From Lithospermum erythrorhizon (taxonomy: Eukaryota; Streptophyta; Magnoliopsida; Boraginales; Boraginaceae), in contig JADFUC010000696.1 in NCBI GenBank assembly GCA_019722365.1, forward strand, positions 1 through 64,000: a stretch of DNA of 64,000 nt. Direction: 5' to 3'. Below the pieces are notes generated by a model. The model was not told where the DNA came from. It did no database searches and saw only the letters and a list, made by a program, of their open reading frames with translations. Position 1 is the first letter of the stretch. Each line of letters begins with the position of its first letter. Of this stretch, positions 59,701 through 64,000 are shown in pieces. A program made the position numbers and the translations under genes.

Positions 59701-60465
59701 AGGAGGGAGGTAATAAGTATGAAGGCAAAAGACGGAAAGCTTACGTGAGGAAATTGTTTCTTTCTACAAAGTCAGTTAACTTGATCTATTGCTAGTGTGG
59801 TGCAGCGTGCATGGTAAATCATGCTTGGTAGTTTTACTCGGTTTAAATATGTTGACATGTTGATAATTGTTTTGGCTCTTTCGGACATTTGGTGATGTTG
59901 TGTAAGAGATTAGTATGGTTTGGCTTCTTTATTCACGAGGATATGTTTGGGGTGGTTTAAATATATTTTTTCATTTACATTTTTTATGTGACATGTATGC
60001 AACGTTTTAAATATACGCAGCATTTACGTGACGTTTATTCAGGTTGTAACGTTTATGTGGCGTTTTCATATACGATATTAGAATCCCACCTGAACAACAA
60101 CGACATTTCATTTCCTCTTTTTCCAGCTGAAAAAGCATTCCTGACCTAAATAAGTCTAATATCTTGATTTCGTAGAATTGGTTCTTAAAATGTAGAGAGA
60201 TTATCCTAAGTCTAATATCTTGGTACATTTCTTCTTTCATTTCATCCAGTTATTTGAAGAATTATTGAGGTACATTTCTTCCTTCATTTAATTTCTCAAA
60301 ATGAACCAATGTTATAAATATTGTAAATGAATTAATTAGTTAGGCTAAATTATGTAAATTTGTAATTATTGCAATAACATAATAATAAAGGAAGAAATAT
60401 GTAATTATCTAATTATTGAATTAGTTAGGCTAATTATTGTAATTATCTAAATTATGTCAAAATAT
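56708..60465 (+). other. region between motif field and TNP2 gene; possible decayed second CACTA gene
   Basis: It starts with a GC-rich, CT/GCC-rich pocket (56,760-56,960) containing GCCGCC.GTACCAAC twice. Short tandem duplications follow near 57,000-57,200. Open stretches at 58,350-58,637 (basic, KLENVDLKLKAFG, RRRRSVATIRESAKKSRGDK) and around 59,440-59,680 (KAGYGEEMDPTKYRPD, DGRRNSAFG) could be remains of the TNPA/Ptta-type gene that accompanies TNP2; this is weak. TACGTGACGTTTATT and TTTATGTGGCGTTTT near 60,030-60,065 show the motif again just before TNP2. Confidence 0.4.
57117..57205 (+). repeat. short tandem duplication
   Basis: AAATATGTTTGTTATTTATT then TGTTT occurs twice, about 55 bp apart, around a GGAGTAAAGAAAGGAG spacer. 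TTTTTTGTGTTGTAAAT also occurs twice (57,000 and 57,090). Confidence 0.7.
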
Positions 60466-60469
60466 AGGT

Positions 60470-63400
60470 ATGGCGGGATCTCGTCGTTGGATGTATATGC
60501 GGCGTAACCATGATGGGTCATATAATGAAGCGGCCATTTATCTGAGGGTTAAAAAAATTTCTTCGTGGCGAAAGCATGCTCGGCCGATTGGAGCCAATAA
60601 TGAAATTAGATGTCCGTGTAGTAGCGTAAAAATGTTTATGTTTTTTTTTTTGGATTGGAGGCGGTTGAGATGCATATATGTGAAAATGGCTTTGTTACGG
60701 GATATGAAAGATGGGTTTATCATGGCGAGGCATATGAATTTCACCCGATTGAGGATAAGAGTGTGGGTCCAACAAGTTTCAATGAATGTGAGAATATGGT
60801 GGAGGATGTATTTAGGGATCCGTGATGATAATGATAATGGCGATGTTGATGAAAGATCTAATATTTCGGCCCAATGAAAATACTTAAATTTGATGGAGGA
60901 TGCAACAACTATGGGATGGATGTACTCACACACTAAGTTAAAATTGAAATGAGAGTTGGTAAATCTAAAATCGAGTGCAGGATTTCACAACATTATTTCA
61001 AGAGAGAATGTTAAAGGAAATCGATAAGGCGACCACAACGGAGGGGCTACCGTTCTAATGATTTTTATGAAGCCAAGAAAGTGTTGGGACCTCTCTTTAT
61101 GCCCAAGCATAGATTCGTACTTGCGTGAACAATTGCATGTTGTTACATAAGAATATGAAGACTTAGAGAAGTTGCATTCATTTGGCTGAGGCCTCGTTGA
61201 AACTGCGTACTGCAGTCGGCTTCCAAGCGTGTTTCCCGCGTAAGGTGTTGTTTATTGCCTTTGAAAGATGCATGCAGCGTCTATATGTCTCGTAAAAGCG
61301 CCCAAGATATGACATGGCGAGGACGGACAGAGCTGGATGGATGTCACATCGAGGATGGTGAGGCAGAAACATTTCGATGCAAATATCCGAATTTTCGGTG
61401 AAGTAATGTTAGAGTCGGTGCGTGCCAGAAAGCGGTTCGGTCTTTTGGCCAAGTTTGGTCGTTCTTATTCTTTTTGGCCGGTGATGATATGTACGAATTT
61501 GCCTCAGTGTATGTATGAAGAACCGTATGTTCATGTCTTTGATTATACGGCAGAAGAGTCGGGCGTGATATGAAGCGTGTTTTTAAGGCCGTTGGTGGAT
61601 GGTTGAATGATTTGCTGTAATTAGGTTGGTGTTAACACTTGGGATTAAGCCACAAACAACGAAATTTTCTAAGCAGTGGCATTGATGTGGACGATTAGTG
61701 ATTTTTTCAGGCATATGGCGTATTTGTCGGGGTTGAATTACTCGTAGACGACTATCTTGTCCATATTGTATGGAAAGCTGGTGCTTTACGGCTAAGGAAA
61801 AAACATAGTTGGTTTGATTGTCACCGTCATTCCTCACATTGACCATGATAGAACCAACCTAGAGCTTTCAAGAAGGGCAAGACTTGGCCTGAGAGATGCA
61901 ACGAAAGGCGAAGTGGAGATGAGTTGTTCGTATGAATTGTCCTGCACTAGATAAGCGTGTTCGGAAGTTTAAGCATGCGGAACATAGGACAAATGGTTGT
62001 AATTGAGCTCATAATTGGGCCGAAGAAGAGCATGTGCAGGAGCTTCGCTGATAGGCCTAAGCTAAAAATCGGGCATAATGCTCCGTTTATGCATAGAAAA
62101 CGATGGTGAAACCTTGCCCCATGATGGATGTCAAGGGAGGCGAAGGACAACGGGCGTCGAGGGATCTTGAGGTTCATAGATATAAAACTTCTTTGTTCAT
62201 GTGCCCGGAATGGAAAGCACATGAGCAAGCGGCTCATACGACACGAAACAGCAACCAAGCCGTCCGTGGTGGCTCATAAAATTAAAAGCCGCACGATGGA
62301 TATGCTTAACTTTGCAAAGGTGTTCCAAGTAATGCGAGTTCTGAGGCAAGAGTCACGAAATGCATCTTGTTCGGAGAAATTGATTCGTGTTGCTTTTGGC
62401 ACATACAAAACTTTGTTTGGGAAAGCTGTCGTAGAGTTATGCGGCTTCTTTAGAGACATTTAAATGTTCCACACTGCAGTTGACCACGTCCGGATATTGG
62501 GGCGTAATATTGTTGAAACTTTTATGCGAGTTAGAAGATATTTCCACAATGATGTTGATGTAATGGAGCATTTACTGTTCTTTGCAGTATGAGAGAAGGC
62601 TTTGATGCGGTGGTCACATGCATTGCAGTGTATGTACCACTTTTGAGTTGTGAGTATTAAATAATTTACATATTACATGCATTTTTAATTTTGTTAAGGC
62701 ATAATAACATATATATATTTGAATAACAGTCTGCTTGGAAGAACAAAGCATATGGTTCGTCAAAAAGCGCATATTGAAGGTTAAATTTCTTACTACAGGG
62801 TGTCGTCATTTATTTCATTGTCTTGCAGCGAAAGATGCGAGACCGTACCCGGTAGATACGATGATGGAGGAAGGTAGATGGTGGGCGATTGTCGTTGTCT
62901 TTGTCGCGGGTCGAACATAACCATGTTAAAGGGAGATATTTGATGAATGATAAGAGTGGGAAACTACGCGCATGTATGTACATTAAATGCATGGAAGTGA
63001 CACCATACCCAAGTGTCAGTCTATCTATAATAATTTAATTGGTAGTAACTACTTTATTTCATTATTAATGTATAAATACTAATAATTTCTGTAATTCAAT
63101 AATTTTATGGAGGGATTACCATGATATTATTGAGGACATGTATCTTGAAATGACTGCTAATTAGAGGGATCAAATGATTAATGATACTTTTATACAATAT
63201 TTCAGAAATTATGTAAGTTACTAGTTTTAATACTTGAGTTTTAACTCTTTAGAAATTATATTTATAATGCATTTCGATTGTGGTTAAATTATTATAAACT
63301 AATTGATGCACGGATATATATATTTTCTAGAGTTGACATAATATGGAGAATGTCGACCAACGACTATTTACGCCGCTCTTGGTCCCTGGCGAGGGAAATA

Positions 63401-63900
63401 AATAAGTCTGAGGGTACTACACAAATGAATACTACTTCGACACACGAAAAGTAGTGCGAGACATGTCGACAAATAATAGTGGTGTTGTTTGTGTGAAAGG
63501 AGTGTATGTCGGATAGTGAGCATGTTGATTACTCGGAGTTCTTCAAAAATATGTGAGTTGAATATAACGGTTTGAAGCAGGCGGTTGTCTTATTAGTGTC
63601 ATTGGTTCGATACGAGAGAGGTGGATGGTGCACTAGACCGGAATCGTGCAAATAAAGCAATGGAAAAGGTTTTACAATCGAGACGATATTTTATCCTTGC
63701 CTGAGGCACAACAAGTGTTCTACGTCGACTATGTCGGATGATAGAAACATCTTGAATGGGTGGTTACATCAAAAACATTTGCAAGGAGTCGAATTGATTC
63801 GACCAATGTTCAAGAAGATGACGATGTCGAGTTCTTTTAGGAAGAAGAGCAACCGGTGCCCGATACTGTTCAACCATGATAGGGTTAGATAATGATAATA
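60470..63900 (+). pseudogene. CACTA TNP2-type transposase gene (broken)
   Basis: Three family domains appear in order. (1) Transposase-associated domain, 60,470-60,840: SRRWMYMRRNHDGSYNEA then IRCPCSSVK; the usual cysteine pair and the later H..G.Y..W.YHGE can be traced with a frame change near 60,650. (2) TNP2 core, about 60,900-62,660: FDGGCNNYGMD, FYEAKK, MTWRG then D.WM and HIEDGEAETF, CMYEEPYVHVF, DLLxxGVNTWD and DFFxAYG-like pieces, then SKVTKC and ENIVETF. (3) DUF4216-like C-terminus, 63,390-63,800: YYTNEYYFDTRK, NNSGVVCVKG, VEYNGLK, ERGG and FILA.AQQVFYVDYV. Stops and shifts are frequent, and introns may explain some. The family cuts and pastes CACTA elements. Confidence 0.8.
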
Positions 63901-64000
63901 TTCTTGTAGCCAGTATTGTTTATATGTGATGATGATGTGAAGTCCCACTGTATTTACAAATGAAGATAATGAGGAAGAGAGTAAGGGACGACGATGACGA

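Larger units (their letters stand above)
52306..64000 (+). mobile_element. CACTA (En/Spm) type DNA transposon region, right end off window
   Basis: The left part (52.3-56.7 kb) holds many copies of a TGTGACGTT/TGGCGT motif, like CACTA subterminal repeats. The right part holds a TNP2-type transposase gene (60.47-63.9 kb). CAGCTAGAAAAATGG at 52,306-52,320 resembles a decayed CACTA terminus (CACTAGAAAAA) and sits where Copia similarity ends. TTATCTTTATAGTG at 56,694-56,707 reads CACTATAAAGATAA on the other strand, so 52,306-56,707 could be a separate non-autonomous element. The 3-bp flanks (TAT and GTG) do not match. The structure may be nested. Confidence 0.7.

Noticed and set aside
60538..60933. 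131-codon minus-strand frame
   Set aside because: It is the reverse of the TNP2 transposase-associated domain.
61947..62258. 103-codon minus-strand frame
   Set aside because: It is the reverse of decayed TNP2 core sequence.

Overview
The window reads as nuclear DNA of a flowering plant, most likely a eudicot. It is AT-rich and gene-sparse, has GT-AG introns, and carries plant-specific families (BIG GRAIN 1-like, SPIRAL1-like, UDP-arabinopyranose mutase). Plant Ty1/Copia, Ty3/Gypsy Tat/Ogre-type, CACTA and MITE elements fill much of it. I cannot name the species.

Layout. 1-5,574 (minus): most of a METTL13-type methyltransferase gene whose 3' part lies off the left edge. Its exons are recognisable but the frame is broken repeatedly. 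Its first intron is filled by a degenerate tandem repeat. 5,655-12,101 (plus): a decayed Copia element starting about 80 bp upstream of that gene's ATG. Its leader carries a promoter-like sequence and a signal-peptide-like exon. 12,158-12,691: two MITEs. 13,100-14,180: local tandem and segmental duplications. 14,605-28,428 (plus): a nearly full-length Tat/Ogre-type Gypsy element with gag, PR, RT, RNase H, a second archaeal-type RNase H and IN. Downstream of IN it holds an antisense gene with a plant mobile domain, and then a 15-bp minisatellite. 28,429-33,700: no recognisable gene.

33,869-49,875 is the genic island. It holds five genes with clean frames and consistent splice sites: BIG GRAIN 1-like (plus), RGP/UDP-arabinopyranose mutase (minus), a RimP-like organellar protein (minus), COQ4 (plus) and SPIRAL1-like (minus). 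BG1-like/RGP and COQ4/SP1L are convergent pairs. A repeat-rich AT tract (43.2-47.3 kb) separates the RimP-like gene from COQ4.

50,150-64,000 is a nest of transposons. A Copia remnant (LTR end, primer-binding site, gag, protease, integrase) is cut inside its integrase region by CACTA-type DNA. That DNA starts with several kb of direct and inverted copies of a TGTGACGTT/TGGCGT motif (52.3-56.7 kb). It ends with a decayed TNP2-type transposase gene (60.47-63.9 kb) that runs toward the right edge.

The five island genes do not form a pathway. They are ordinary housekeeping or growth genes: cell-wall arabinose supply, ubiquinone synthesis, organelle translation, microtubules and auxin-related growth. 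The most unusual items are the antisense plant-mobile-domain gene in the Gypsy element, the signal-peptide exon in the Copia leader, the CACTA repeat field, and the contrast between clean island genes and the broken METTL13-type gene beside a Copia LTR.
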